The position numbers and the translations under genes are program-made. This document shows positions 9,967-18,438 of a stretch of 64,000 nt of DNA, piece by piece. The DNA comes from Pseudomonadales bacterium. Lineage in GTDB: Bacteria > Pseudomonadota > Gammaproteobacteria > Pseudomonadales > Pseudohongiellaceae. The notes below the pieces were generated by a model, which worked only from the letters and a program-made list of their open reading frames with translations, did no database searches and was not told where the DNA came from. Positions within the stretch are counted from its first letter, which is position 1. Each line of letters opens with the position of its first letter. The stretch covers positions 1,618,280 to 1,682,279 of the forward strand of contig WLWQ01000001.1 in the NCBI GenBank assembly GCA_012103535.1, read 5' to 3'.

Positions 9967-10302
9967 ATGAAGAAATTTAGCAAAATATTTTCTGCAATAA
10001 CTTTTTTTCTTTTAGTTATATCGAGCTCATATGCCCTCACATTGCAAGAAGCAAAAGCTGACGGGCTTGTGGGTGAACAGAGAGATGGTTTCGTAGGTTT
10101 AGTAGTCAGCAATGCCTCGCCCGAAGTGCAAGTAATAGTCCGCGATGTCAACGCACAACGTAGACAACGCTATCAAGAAATTGCGCAAGAAAATGGTATC
10201 TCCGTAGAACAAGTCGCTGCGGTTGCTTACGAACGAGCAGTTCAGGCAACTCAATCCGGTCACTACATCCAGAACGCTAGTGGTGCCTGGGTTAGAAAAT
10301 AA
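9967..10302 (+). CDS. ydbL: YdbL family (DUF1318) periplasmic protein
   Basis: About 111 aa with a signal peptide (hydrophobic 8-22, cleaved near SYA-L). The mature part has the DUF1318 features LQEAKADGLVGEQRDGFVGLV, NAQRRQRYQEIA and a C-terminal GHYIQNASGAWVRK. In E. coli, YdbL assists assembly of the YdbH-YnbE bridge. GGAGG at 9956-9960 stands 6 bases before the ATG at 9967 and only 3 before the ATG at 9964, so 9967 is preferred. The last codons (GAWVRK and stop) fall inside an 82-bp unit that is tandemly duplicated downstream. Confidence 0.88.
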   Translation: MKKFSKIFSAITFFLLVISSSYALTLQEAKADGLVGEQRDGFVGLVVSNASPEVQVIVRDVNAQRRQRYQEIAQENGISVEQVAAVAYERAVQATQSGHYIQNASGAWVRK

Positions 10303-10335
10303 GGCACGCCCTTAACTCATCACAATTCTTTAATT

Positions 10336-10363
10336 GGCAGTCAGTAAAAAACTGACTGCCTTT
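10336..10363 (+). terminator. hairpin terminator after ydbL, first copy
   Basis: A perfect 10-bp stem (GGCAGTCAGT / ACTGACTGCC) around an AAAAA loop, followed by only three T. Placed 33 bases after the ydbL stop. The short T-run suggests a weak terminator or an mRNA-stabilising hairpin. Confidence 0.7.
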
Positions 10364-10417
10364 GGTGCCTGGGTTAGAAAATAAGGCACGCCCTTAACTC
10401 ATCACAATTCTTTAATT

Positions 10418-10445
10418 GGCAGTCAGTAAAAAACTGACTGCCTTT
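10418..10445 (+). terminator. hairpin terminator after ydbL, second copy
   Basis: Identical 10-bp stem, loop and TTT tail, 82 bases after the first copy and part of the tandem duplication. It stands 31 bases from the end of the convergent transporter gene. Confidence 0.65.
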
Positions 10446-10475
10446 GGCGCCTAGATCAGGAATTAGAGCAATTGT

Positions 10476-11834
10476 CTATATATCAGACAAACTTGTCTTG
10501 TAAGTCTCAGTTAGCATGGCGACTGAAACAATCGACACCACCGATGCGAATGCCATGTAGGCGGATACCCAGATGATTGAATATTCTGCCCAGAGAATTG
10601 TGGCTATGGTAGGCGCGAAAGCACCGCCTATGATTGCACCAAGTTGATATCCAAGAGAGGCACCCGAATACCTTACTTCTGTTGAAAACAATTCTGTAAA
10701 AAATGCCGCTTGGGGACCGTACATCATTCCCAGGAAGCAGAGTCCCGCCGTTATACCCAGTACGCTTAACCAGAAATTTCCTGTATCTACTAATGGAAAG
10801 AGTGCAAATGCTGCCACTCCAGTTAGCGCGGCACCTAACATAAAGATACCTCTTCGCCCATGACGGTCGGAATATGAAGAGGACCAGAATTGAGTTGGTA
10901 TTTGTAGTGCAGAAGCAACAAGCACTGCCATCAGCACTGTGTCTCGACTCATACCTCCGCCATTAGGGTCACTGCCATAGGCGAGAATAAAGCCGATTAA
11001 TATATAGAAATTCACCTGTACTGAAACAAAAGCACCGGCGGCAAGAGCAATGCGCTTTGGGTATTTGACTAGTGCTTCAATCACTGGGGAACGGCGTATC
11101 GGTGCGTGGGTTCCAGCTTCATCCAGTCTTTTTTGTTTCAGCTCTTCTAATTCCTTAAACGCATCAGTTTCTTCCATGTTTAATTGAACATACATGGAAA
11201 TTCCGATCAGAAGCACACTGGATATGAAAGGAATGCGCCAACCCCAGGCCTGGAAAAATTCTTCCGATACCGTGGCACTGATAATAATAAATGCCAGATT
11301 AGCCAGGATCACACCTACCGGAGCGCCAGCTTGTGCATAGGCACCGTAGTAACCACGTTTGTCTGCCGGTGCGCTCTCCGTAACTAAGAGCATTGCACCA
11401 CCCCACTGCCCACCGACCGCCAGGCCTTGAGCGAAACGCAACAGAGTTAATAGAATTGGCGCCGCAATTCCAATTGTTGCATAGGTTGGCAACAAACCAA
11501 TCATGGTCGATGCCACACCCATCAACACTAAGGCAATAACCAGAGTTCGCTTGCGTCCTACTCGGTCACCAAAATGACCAAATAAAATTCCTCCTACGGG
11601 TCGAGCAATAAAACCAAAAGCAAATGTTCCAAAGGAAAGAATCAGGCCCATAGTGGGAGTTGCTTCAGGAAAAAATGCAGCCGGAAAAACTAATGCCGCC
11701 GCGGTGGCATATAAGAAGAAGTCATACCATTCAATACTGGTTCCTGCCAAAGCTGTAAGCGCTACTTTGCGCATATTAGCTTTTAGATGGGCTGCTTCCG
11801 CTGGCGATTCATTAGCTGTGGTTGTTTCTGTCAT
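10476..11834 (-). CDS. MFS transporter, metabolite:H+ symporter (MHS) type
   Basis: 452 aa with about 12 membrane segments. MHS-family signatures are GTSIEWYDFFLYATAAALVF in TM1, FGFIARPVGGILFGHFGDRVGRK in the TM2-TM3 loop, RFAQGLAVGGQWGGA in TM4 and SDRHGRR in the middle loop. Relatives (ProP, ShiA, KgtP) import compatible solutes, shikimate or dicarboxylates in symport with protons; the substrate here cannot be told. It stands alone, convergent with ydbL and divergent from the DUF2214 gene. Its stop is TAG, which matters for judging the in-frame TAG codons elsewhere in the window. Confidence 0.9.
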   Translation of the reverse strand: MTETTTANESPAEAAHLKANMRKVALTALAGTSIEWYDFFLYATAAALVFPAAFFPEATPTMGLILSFGTFAFGFIARPVGGILFGHFGDRVGRKRTLVIALVLMGVASTMIGLLPTYATIGIAAPILLTLLRFAQGLAVGGQWGGAMLLVTESAPADKRGYYGAYAQAGAPVGVILANLAFIIISATVSEEFFQAWGWRIPFISSVLLIGISMYVQLNMEETDAFKELEELKQKRLDEAGTHAPIRRSPVIEALVKYPKRIALAAGAFVSVQVNFYILIGFILAYGSDPNGGGMSRDTVLMAVLVASALQIPTQFWSSSYSDRHGRRGIFMLGAALTGVAAFALFPLVDTGNFWLSVLGITAGLCFLGMMYGPQAAFFTELFSTEVRYSGASLGYQLGAIIGGAFAPTIATILWAEYSIIWVSAYMAFASVVSIVSVAMLTETYKTSLSDI

Positions 11835-11946
11835 TATCTCCCCCGATACCTGGCTGCTGATGTTATTTTTTCAGGTGCCCGAAGCATAACAAGAATTTGA
11901 CTGAATCATCATCTATTTGGGATGAATTTCCAGTATCATCGGCCGC

Positions 11947-12384
11947 ATGCTTTACATTGTGTTCAGGTATCTACACTTTCTCGCGATTATTGCTTTCGCA
12001 GGTGCAATAATCATTGAGAACATGGCGATCAAACCCACCATTAACGGGGAGGATGCGCGCAATTTGGCAAAGGTAGATACTGTTTATGGGATCTCTGCTT
12101 TTTCCGTACTCGCTTTTGGCTTAATTCTCTGGTTCATGGTTGGTAAACCAAGTGAATTTTATACTGGCAATTTATTGTTTCAGTTAAAGCTGTTTCTGTT
12201 CATAGTTCTTGCATTGATAGCAGCATATCCAACAGCGTTTTTCGCTAAACATCGAAATTCGGAAGCCGATTCGATAGCGGTGCCTGGCATAATTCCTCTT
12301 TTGTTAAAAATTGAGATGTTTTTATTGCTGCTAATACCAATATTGGCCTATCTGATGGCTCGCGGAATTGGAATTCCTTCCTAA
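11947..12384 (+). CDS. DUF2214 family membrane protein
   Basis: 145 aa, four predicted membrane helices (about 5-25, 48-68, 77-98, 120-140). The pattern of RYLHFLAIIAFAGAIIIE, a short loop, then VYGISAFSVLAFGLILW and FQLKLFLFIVLALIAAYPT fits DUF2214-like small membrane proteins with a conserved His in TM1. Function is unknown. The methyltransferase-like gene follows closely on the same strand and may be cotranscribed. Confidence 0.75.
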   Translation: MLYIVFRYLHFLAIIAFAGAIIIENMAIKPTINGEDARNLAKVDTVYGISAFSVLAFGLILWFMVGKPSEFYTGNLLFQLKLFLFIVLALIAAYPTAFFAKHRNSEADSIAVPGIIPLLLKIEMFLLLLIPILAYLMARGIGIPS

Positions 12385-12408
12385 TTTTTTTTGTTTGATT
12401 TATTTACC

Positions 12409-13182
12409 ATGAATTCGAAATTCAATTTGAAACACTTCACAAGCTGCCTACTACTATCTTGTTGCGCTATCGCGAGTGCAGTAGCAAATGCCGCGCTTGA
12501 TAAAGAAGAGCTGCAGCGGGAACTGTCTGGGCCTGACCGCGATGTTTCTGACTTTATGCGCGACGCATCTCGAAAACCTGTTGAGGTACTAGAGTTTGCA
12601 GGCATCGATGAAAGTATGGCCGTACTGGATATGTATGCCGCTGGTGGTTACTACACTTTTATTTTGTCCAAAGTAGTTGGTGAAGCAGGAACAGTCTATG
12701 CACAAAACACGGAACGGGGATTGCGCTTCGTCGAAGATCGTCAAAATAGAACCCAAGGTGAAGCACTAGCCGCCAAAATAGAACAGGGAAATCTGACCAA
12801 TGTAACTCAGCTTGTTCGTCCACTTAGGGAGCTTGGATTAGCCAATGAGTCGCTGGATGCGGTAATGCTGACACAGACCTTACACGATTCTTATAACTCA
12901 AATCCTGACAGAGCATTAAGCATACTATTACAGCTAAAGACATTACTTAGATCTCAAGGCGTAATAGTCATTACCGATCATGTTGGAATTCCTGGATCCA
13001 ATAACCGGGATTTGCATAGAATGGAACCAGCTCAAGCTATCGAATTGGCTGAAGAAGCAGGATTTATTGTTGATTCCAGCAATCTATTGAGAAATCCTGA
13101 TGATGATCATAGGCGCAGTATTTTCGATCCACGACTGGCCAGAAATACCGACCGATTTTTGCTAAAACTAACCAAGCCTTAA
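12409..13182 (+). CDS. exported class I methyltransferase-like protein (COG4798 type)
   Basis: 257 aa from ATG 12409 (an upstream TTG at 12391 is less likely). It begins with a signal peptide (hydrophobic 10-27, cleaved near ANA-A). The mature part has a Rossmann-like methyltransferase fold: motif I as AVLDMYAAGGYYTFILS, then VYAQN, an LDAVMLTQTLHDSY segment and GVIVITDH. It resembles the COG4798 predicted methyltransferases, which often carry export signals. No substrate is known, and a periplasmic SAM-dependent enzyme is biochemically odd, so it may have another ligand. Neighbours give no clear pathway. Confidence 0.78.
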   Translation: MNSKFNLKHFTSCLLLSCCAIASAVANAALDKEELQRELSGPDRDVSDFMRDASRKPVEVLEFAGIDESMAVLDMYAAGGYYTFILSKVVGEAGTVYAQNTERGLRFVEDRQNRTQGEALAAKIEQGNLTNVTQLVRPLRELGLANESLDAVMLTQTLHDSYNSNPDRALSILLQLKTLLRSQGVIVITDHVGIPGSNNRDLHRMEPAQAIELAEEAGFIVDSSNLLRNPDDDHRRSIFDPRLARNTDRFLLKLTKP

Positions 13183-13263
13183 TGCTGCTCGGTTCTGGTT
13201 TTGGACCTTTAAATACTATGGTAATCTCAGCCTCTGCTGTACTGCCTATCACGAGAATTACCC

Positions 13264-14577
13264 ATGACAAGTAAAAAAATCGTTCGGCTCAACAAAATTT
13301 ATCAGCAGGATCCAATTGCTGCAGACAAGCTTTTATGGAATCGAGAATCTAACGCGGTTACTAGGCGTGGTTTTCTAAAACGTTCTGGCTTAGTGGCACT
13401 ATCCACAGCTTTGGGAATGACGGTCCCCTTTGCTCGCTTTATGCCCGCCGGCCTTATTCCCGCCGCCTACGCCGCTGATAATGCACCGAGCAACATCGAA
13501 GGCAAAGAAGGCCTGATCATATTGAATGATCGACCGGTCAATGCAGAAACTCCTGCGCACTTATTAGATGACGACGTAACGCCGAATAGATACATGTTTA
13601 TTCGAAACAACGGAAATCCACCAGAAAATATAGATCCAGATAACTGGCAACTAGAGATTGGCGGAGAATCCTGTGTAACTCCAACCACGTTTTCAATTGC
13701 TGATCTCAAATCTCGCTTCGAAGAAGTCACCCTACAATTGCAGCTGGAGTGTGGAGGTAATGGCCGCAGTGAATTCGTACCTGCTGCAAGCGGAAATCAA
13801 TGGACAACTGGAGCAGTAGGCTGTCCAACATTTACCGGTGTACGCTTAAGGGATGTGTTGAACTTTTGTGGCGTGGCGAGAGATGCTGTCTATGTAGGTT
13901 ATTACGGCGCCGATACTCATACCAGCGGTGATCCGAATCTGGATCCAATTTCTCGTGGCGTTCCAGTTAGCAAAGCAATGGAACGAGAATCGATGATTGC
14001 ATGGGCAATGAATGGCGAAGACATTCCACTACAGAACGGTTATCCACTGCGCATGGTGTGTGCAGGCTGGCCGGGGTCGGTGTCAGGCAAATGGTTAAAT
14101 CGCATTGTAATTCGAGATCGAGTGCATGATGGCGAAAAAATGTCTCCGCCTTCCTATACCGTTCCCGCTGAAAAAGTAGCGCCTGGAAGCAGAGTTCCGA
14201 ATGAAGAAATGCGCATTATCGAATCGATGCCCGTTAAGTCACTGCTTACTTTTCCGCAGTCTGGAATTAGCCATGACTATCGACAACGTCTCACTGTGAA
14301 AGGCCACGCCTGGGCTGGGGATGATCAGATCAGTGGCGTATTTTTATCAATCGATTTCGGAGCAACCTGGCTACCTACCGCCGTGGGCCCTGCGGCAAAC
14401 AGACTTGCCTGGCAAAATTTCCAGTCCTGGGTACAGTTTCCAGAGCCGGGATACTACGAAGTATGGGCAAGAGCCATGGATAATCGAGGTCGTTCACAAC
14501 CCATGGTGGTGCCCGGTTGGAATCCAAGAGGTTATCTAAATAACGCAAGTCATCGAATAGCGGTTCAGGCAGTTTAA
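13264..14577 (+). CDS. sulfite dehydrogenase, molybdopterin subunit (SorA/SoxC-like)
   Basis: 437 aa. A Tat signal (TRRGFLKRSG, Arg34-Arg35; cleavage near Ala70) directs the folded protein to the periplasm. The sulfite oxidase fold follows: QLQLECGGNGR with the molybdenum-ligand Cys163, PLQNGYPLRMVCAGWPG, GKWLNRIVIRD, then a C-terminal Mo-cofactor dimerisation domain (LTVKGHAWAGDDQISGVFLSIDFG, given here as segments). The family oxidises sulfite to sulfate and passes electrons to a c-type cytochrome. Its stop overlaps the ATG of the cytochrome gene (TAATG), as in sorAB-like operons. No haem motif is present in this subunit, so it depends on the next gene. Confidence 0.87.
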   Translation: MTSKKIVRLNKIYQQDPIAADKLLWNRESNAVTRRGFLKRSGLVALSTALGMTVPFARFMPAGLIPAAYAADNAPSNIEGKEGLIILNDRPVNAETPAHLLDDDVTPNRYMFIRNNGNPPENIDPDNWQLEIGGESCVTPTTFSIADLKSRFEEVTLQLQLECGGNGRSEFVPAASGNQWTTGAVGCPTFTGVRLRDVLNFCGVARDAVYVGYYGADTHTSGDPNLDPISRGVPVSKAMERESMIAWAMNGEDIPLQNGYPLRMVCAGWPGSVSGKWLNRIVIRDRVHDGEKMSPPSYTVPAEKVAPGSRVPNEEMRIIESMPVKSLLTFPQSGISHDYRQRLTVKGHAWAGDDQISGVFLSIDFGATWLPTAVGPAANRLAWQNFQSWVQFPEPGYYEVWARAMDNRGRSQPMVVPGWNPRGYLNNASHRIAVQAV

Positions 14578-14951
14578 TGAATATTAAGAGACCACTCTTG
14601 TTTCTATTTACAGGGCTTTCTTTTTCAATCCTGCAATTGGGCCCACTGTCTGCCCAGGAAACTGATCGAGTGACTGGGCTCGTGGTATCAGAGGGATGGC
14701 AAGATGTGTAGGCTAACTGTACTGAATGCCATTCATCCCTGCTAATTACCCAAAACTCTGGTTCAAGAGCCGTATGGGAAAGCCGCATTCGTTGGATGCA
14801 AGATACTCAAGGTTTGCAAGAATTAGCCCCGGCAATAGAAACATCGATTCTTAACTATCTTGCGGAACATTATGGTCAAAAGGATGCTAGCCGTAGAGCT
14901 CCCCTTGCCCAAATCTTCATGCCATCCAATCCTTACGAGACTAACGACTAA
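14577..14951 (+). pseudogene. SorB-like cytochrome c subunit interrupted by one in-frame TAG
   Basis: Reading frame from ATG 14577 (in TAATG with the molybdopterin gene) to TAA 14949-14951, 124 positions, broken by TAG at 14709-14711 (codon 45). The first 26 residues are a signal peptide ending LSAQ. After the TAG the frame continues intact with the haem-binding CTECH (codons 48-52), TQNSG, IRWMQDTQGL and a C-terminal MPSNPY, all typical of the small monohaem cytochromes paired with SorA-like enzymes. Because the haem motif lies after the TAG, the truncated product would be useless. No other damage is visible. Most likely a recent nonsense mutation (for example CAG to TAG) or a base error. 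Confidence 0.85.
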
Positions 14952-15460
14952 TGAGCTCAGACCAGCTTTCATTCTTCGATAGGAACGATCGTGAACGGGG
15001 ATTGTTTGAGCCGAATCCAACAGCTAATAAACCAAGTAGCTTTTCACTTACTAAAACTATTAACGCTCCATCTCAGCAAGTGTTTGATCAATGGTTAATT
15101 CCAGTTTTCATTGGCGACTGGATGTTTGGACCTAATGTACAGCGAGAACAGGTAATCAGCCTTGAAAATAAAGTGCGCAAGGGTGGAGATTACAAATTTC
15201 TCGTAAATAGGAAAGGTCAGGAAATTGAGGTTTGCGGTGAAATTCAGGAACTCGACATTCCAAAAAAATTAGTGCTTTCCTGGGTCGAAAACACTCATCC
15301 CAACGAAATCAGCCAGATTACTGCGCAATTTGAATCACACAATGAGAAAACTAAACTGAAACTAGGAGTAAAGCTTCCTGCTGAACTTAGCCCACAAAAA
15401 GACGCGATAAAAAAACTTTGGTCAACACGCCTTTCCGCACTCGCAAAAAAATTGAAGTAG
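14951..15460 (+). CDS. SRPBCC/AHSA1-like domain protein
   Basis: 169 aa, cytoplasmic. After a 35-residue lead the START/AHSA1-type fold appears: FSLTKTINAPSQQVFDQW, a GGDYKFLV strand, ELDIPKKLVLSWVE and a long C-terminal helix (LWSTRLSALAKKLK). Such proteins form a hydrophobic ligand pocket; the ligand is unknown. Its ATG overlaps the cytochrome frame stop (TAATG), so the three genes 13264-15460 form a coupled operon. The link between this protein and sulfite oxidation is unclear. Confidence 0.8.
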   Translation: MSSDQLSFFDRNDRERGLFEPNPTANKPSSFSLTKTINAPSQQVFDQWLIPVFIGDWMFGPNVQREQVISLENKVRKGGDYKFLVNRKGQEIEVCGEIQELDIPKKLVLSWVENTHPNEISQITAQFESHNEKTKLKLGVKLPAELSPQKDAIKKLWSTRLSALAKKLK

Positions 15461-15462
15461 TA

Positions 15463-15554
15463 ACGGCCATCCTATGGATGGCTCTACGGTCTTCCTTCGG
15501 ATGATTCTACCGCTATTCTTTGGATGACTTTAACGCCTTCCAATCGAAGATGCT
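15463..15554. repeat. four imperfect 23-bp tandem repeats
   Basis: Units at 15463-15485, 15486-15508, 15509-15531 and 15532-15554, each opening with a form of ACGGCC/AACGCC and holding a YYTTCC...GGATGA-type core. The first unit contains a perfect small palindrome, CCATCC-TAT-GGATGG. The array lies between convergent genes and its last unit encodes the C-terminal residues of the hydrolase. No terminator was recognised here otherwise. Confidence 0.5.
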
Positions 15555-16930
15555 TCCGCTTCCCTGATTGTTCTTTCCGCTGCATAAGGAAGTATGTAGC
15601 CATCTTCCAAATTTTTACGAACAACTTCTGTCACTGCTTCTACATAGGCTTCGTGACTCGGGTATAGATTGTCCAGCACTTCCGCATTGAAGGGCTCATG
15701 AGACCCATAGAGAAAACAAAAACGATTAGTTACCCCGCTGTTCATGCCGGTATTTTTTGCCGTGGCAATCGCATGCTCTGCCAGTCTTATTCCGCCTAGA
15801 ATATTGCCATTTTCATCCCGTGCGAATTCTAGTTCAGGCATCATCCGCGCTACCTGTAATGGTTCAGCGCTCGGTGGTCGCACATCATCTTTAATCCATT
15901 TAACCAAGTGCTCAAATGCGGCATTAAATGGATCGCGAAAGGGAATGCGGCTGTGAGTTGGAAGTTCACAACCTGCGTCTCTGGCCTGAGCCTGAGAAAG
16001 TGGCAAACCATCGCGTAGAAGACGCAACTTTGAATACTCTATCTCAAAGTCATAGTCTGCACGGGAAGTACCTGCTACTTCCCATTGCACAAACGTATCC
16101 GTGTTGGGCTGGGGAGTGGCAGCACGACGAACCATGTCAGTCTCCGCCATTACCTTAAAAATCTTGGTGCTCTGGTCGTCACGAATTCGACCACCACCAC
16201 CGTGCACCATTACCCCATCATAAATTGGATCCAATGGATGAATATTATTTAAATAGAGGGCCAAGCGGCTTGCCGACTGAGAATGGCCAGTAGCGATTAT
16301 GATGTCTGCTTTTAAGCCATCGAGGATGTCGACTCCACCTGCAGGGGTCGATTCTCCAACACGGTTTATCGCCTTTCCTACCGAAGAGAAAATGTCATAG
16401 GAAAGTCCGTCACCGCCCACCATGCCATCATGGGTAATGTCTAAACTTCCATATCTTTCAGGACTCCATTCCTTCATTGTATCGATTCCCATCTGCTGCG
16501 CCGAAACTGCAACATAGGCATAACCGTTACGCACGAAATGTGAGCCGGAATACCACCAGTCGATGTCTTTATCGGGACCACCTGTAACATTGATCCATTC
16601 CACGATGACAATGCCGTTAAAATCTTCTTCTTGCGGACGGCGAACGATTAATCGAGTTCGATAGCGATGATTGCTGCCAATTATTGTTCCGGATTCTAAC
16701 TCCGGATTAGAATATTGATTCCCGTCTCCTTCAATAAAGAATTCTTCTTCGATATAGCCATTCGCTGTCAGCTCGATGGCTGAAGCAGCATAGATAGAAT
16801 TGCGCGATGGATCGCCAGGAGGATCGGCTTCGATTGGACCGATAATTTCAGCATCTGGCACAGCTGCAAGAGAACTCTTTACTAGAGCCATACCAAGCAA
16901 CAGTGAAACCGACAAATTAGTTTTCTGCAT
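15530..16930 (-). CDS. exported alpha/beta-hydrolase domain protein
   Basis: About 466 aa from the preferred ATG at 16930, with a signal peptide ending near SSLAA. The body matches the alpha/beta-hydrolase-domain family of secreted proteins of unknown substrate: GIVIVEWINVTGG, YVAVSAQQMGID, YDIFSSVGKAI and the nucleophile elbow IIATGHSQSASR, with a late HEPFNAEVL segment. Upstream in-frame starts exist (TTG 16969, ATG 16936), but GGAG stands 6 bases before 16930. Divergent from nhaC. It probably hydrolyses an ester or amide in the periplasm; this is family-level only. Confidence 0.8.
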   Translation of the reverse strand: MQKTNLSVSLLLGMALVKSSLAAVPDAEIIGPIEADPPGDPSRNSIYAASAIELTANGYIEEEFFIEGDGNQYSNPELESGTIIGSNHRYRTRLIVRRPQEEDFNGIVIVEWINVTGGPDKDIDWWYSGSHFVRNGYAYVAVSAQQMGIDTMKEWSPERYGSLDITHDGMVGGDGLSYDIFSSVGKAINRVGESTPAGGVDILDGLKADIIIATGHSQSASRLALYLNNIHPLDPIYDGVMVHGGGGRIRDDQSTKIFKVMAETDMVRRAATPQPNTDTFVQWEVAGTSRADYDFEIEYSKLRLLRDGLPLSQAQARDAGCELPTHSRIPFRDPFNAAFEHLVKWIKDDVRPPSAEPLQVARMMPELEFARDENGNILGGIRLAEHAIATAKNTGMNSGVTNRFCFLYGSHEPFNAEVLDNLYPSHEAYVEAVTEVVRKNLEDGYILPYAAERTIREAEASSIGRR

Positions 16931-17031
16931 CTTCATCTCCGATTCAAATATCAGCCACATTCCCAGCAAAATTCGCGATCCAGCTTAGCAAAATTTTACT
17001 CCTGTCCCAATTGTTTATATGCTCAATAACC

Positions 17032-18438
17032 ATGAATTCAGGACCACTCGATTCACCTCGAGCACCAAATTTCGTTGAAGCCCTAATTTGTTTTAGCGGA
17101 GTTATTGCCACCATAGCTGTTGGACTTTTTAGTCTGGCAATAGACCTTCATGTTCTCATGTTTGTCTGCCTGATTTGGGTTGGGCTCAACGCATACCGTC
17201 TAGGCTATCCCTATAAAGATATACGAGAGCTAATGAGTTCCGCTATCACCAGGGCGCTTCCCGCAATCTACATCTTTATTCTGATCGGCATGGTGATCGC
17301 CAGCTTCATGCATAGCGGAACCATAGCCGCTCTGATGTACTACGGACTGAACTGGATTACCCCTTCTCTCTTCCTGGCAGTAGGACTGATTTTGTGTGCA
17401 CTTATGTCAGTGGCGACAGGCACATCATGGGGCACAGTGGGTACTTTAGGGATTGTGTTTATTGGCATTGGAAGTGCACTAAACATTCCAGCACCAATTG
17501 TCGCCGGCATGGTGGTTTGCGGCGCAACCTTTGGCGATAAGATGTCGCCAATCTCGGATACGACAAACCTGGCTGCCATGAGTGCGGAGACGAATCTTTA
17601 TCGTCACATCTACTCGATGTTTTTTACTACGGCACCGAGTTTCATGTTGGCATTTGTAATATTTTTGGTAATTGGATTCGGCTTTGGCAGTGATGAAATT
17701 ACTAATCAAGAAATAGATACTCTGCGCAATGTTTTGAATTCAGAGTTTGCCCTCAATCCTCTTATAACCTTGCTACCAATAATCGTGCTCGCCACTCTAA
17801 GCATTCGGCGGGTACCAGCGGAAGTTACAATGTCGGCGAGTGTAGTAGTGGCTGTTCTAATTGCAGTGTTTTACCAACAACACCCATTTGTGCAGGTAAT
17901 GAATGCCCTATGGTCGAATTCACCAGGAGAAACTGAATTACAAAGTCTGAATGATCTATTAGGCAGAGGTGGCATATTGAGTATGGCCTGGACTTTGATT
18001 CTTGCCTTGATGGCTTTGGCCCTCGGCGGGATATTGCACGGCTCAGGCATACTGTCCGCTCTACTAAGCGGTCTGATTGCACGAGTTAAAAATATTGCGA
18101 TGCTTATTGCCACGACTATCTGTTCAGGATTTGTTGGCAATTTGGCAATGGGAGAAGCTTATATTTCTATCATTCTGAATTGCCAGTTATTTAGAGACAA
18201 GTATCATGACAAAAATCTGGATAAGGCAATACTCTCTCGCTCGGTTGAAGAGGGTTCAACTTTAACCACAGGATTAATTCCCTGGACAACGGCAGGTGCC
18301 TTCTACGCCGCAACCTTGGGAGTTCCGGTATTGGATTATGCGCCCTACGCATTTTTCAATTATTTAAATGCAGTAGTCTCAGTTTCAATGGCTGCACTGG
18401 GCATAGGATTGCTGCGCAAGAAAATCGGAAGCTCCTAG
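17032..18438 (+). CDS. nhaC: Na+/H+ antiporter, NhaC family
   Basis: About 468 aa and 11-12 membrane helices. The family signature GATFGDKMSPISDTTNLAA is intact near the middle, along with VATGTSWGTVGTLG and, late in the protein, LSRSVEEGSTLTTGLIPWTTAGAFYAATLGV (given as segments). Members exchange Na+ for H+ or substrate pairs such as malate/lactate, so the substrate is likely but not certain. A TTG at 17011 is an alternative start; the ATG at 17032 gives a normal N-terminus. Its TAG stop overlaps the convergent neighbour's stop through a shared CTAG. Confidence 0.85.
   Translation: MNSGPLDSPRAPNFVEALICFSGVIATIAVGLFSLAIDLHVLMFVCLIWVGLNAYRLGYPYKDIRELMSSAITRALPAIYIFILIGMVIASFMHSGTIAALMYYGLNWITPSLFLAVGLILCALMSVATGTSWGTVGTLGIVFIGIGSALNIPAPIVAGMVVCGATFGDKMSPISDTTNLAAMSAETNLYRHIYSMFFTTAPSFMLAFVIFLVIGFGFGSDEITNQEIDTLRNVLNSEFALNPLITLLPIIVLATLSIRRVPAEVTMSASVVVAVLIAVFYQQHPFVQVMNALWSNSPGETELQSLNDLLGRGGILSMAWTLILALMALALGGILHGSGILSALLSGLIARVKNIAMLIATTICSGFVGNLAMGEAYISIILNCQLFRDKYHDKNLDKAILSRSVEEGSTLTTGLIPWTTAGAFYAATLGVPVLDYAPYAFFNYLNAVVSVSMAALGIGLLRKKIGSS

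Larger units (their letters stand above)
10281..10447 (+). repeat. 82-bp direct tandem duplication of the ydbL tail and terminator
   Basis: The sequence from 10281 to about 10362 recurs without change from 10363 to about 10444, and the match continues to 10447 before GGT changes to GGC. Each unit holds the final ydbL codons, the stop and a hairpin terminator. The copy lies between convergent ydbL and the transporter gene. Identity of the two copies indicates a recent slip-strand or unequal-crossover event, or an assembly artefact. Confidence 0.95.

Noticed and set aside
10282-10445. CRISPR-like array
   Set aside because: Only two direct copies without spacers; this is a tandem duplication.
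3892-14711. Genome-wide reassignment of TAG to an amino acid
   Set aside because: TAG ends many intact genes here (transporter 10476-10478, ynbE 9952-9954, glpK 24214-24216, NhaC 18436-18438) at the expected family length, so TAG is a working stop.
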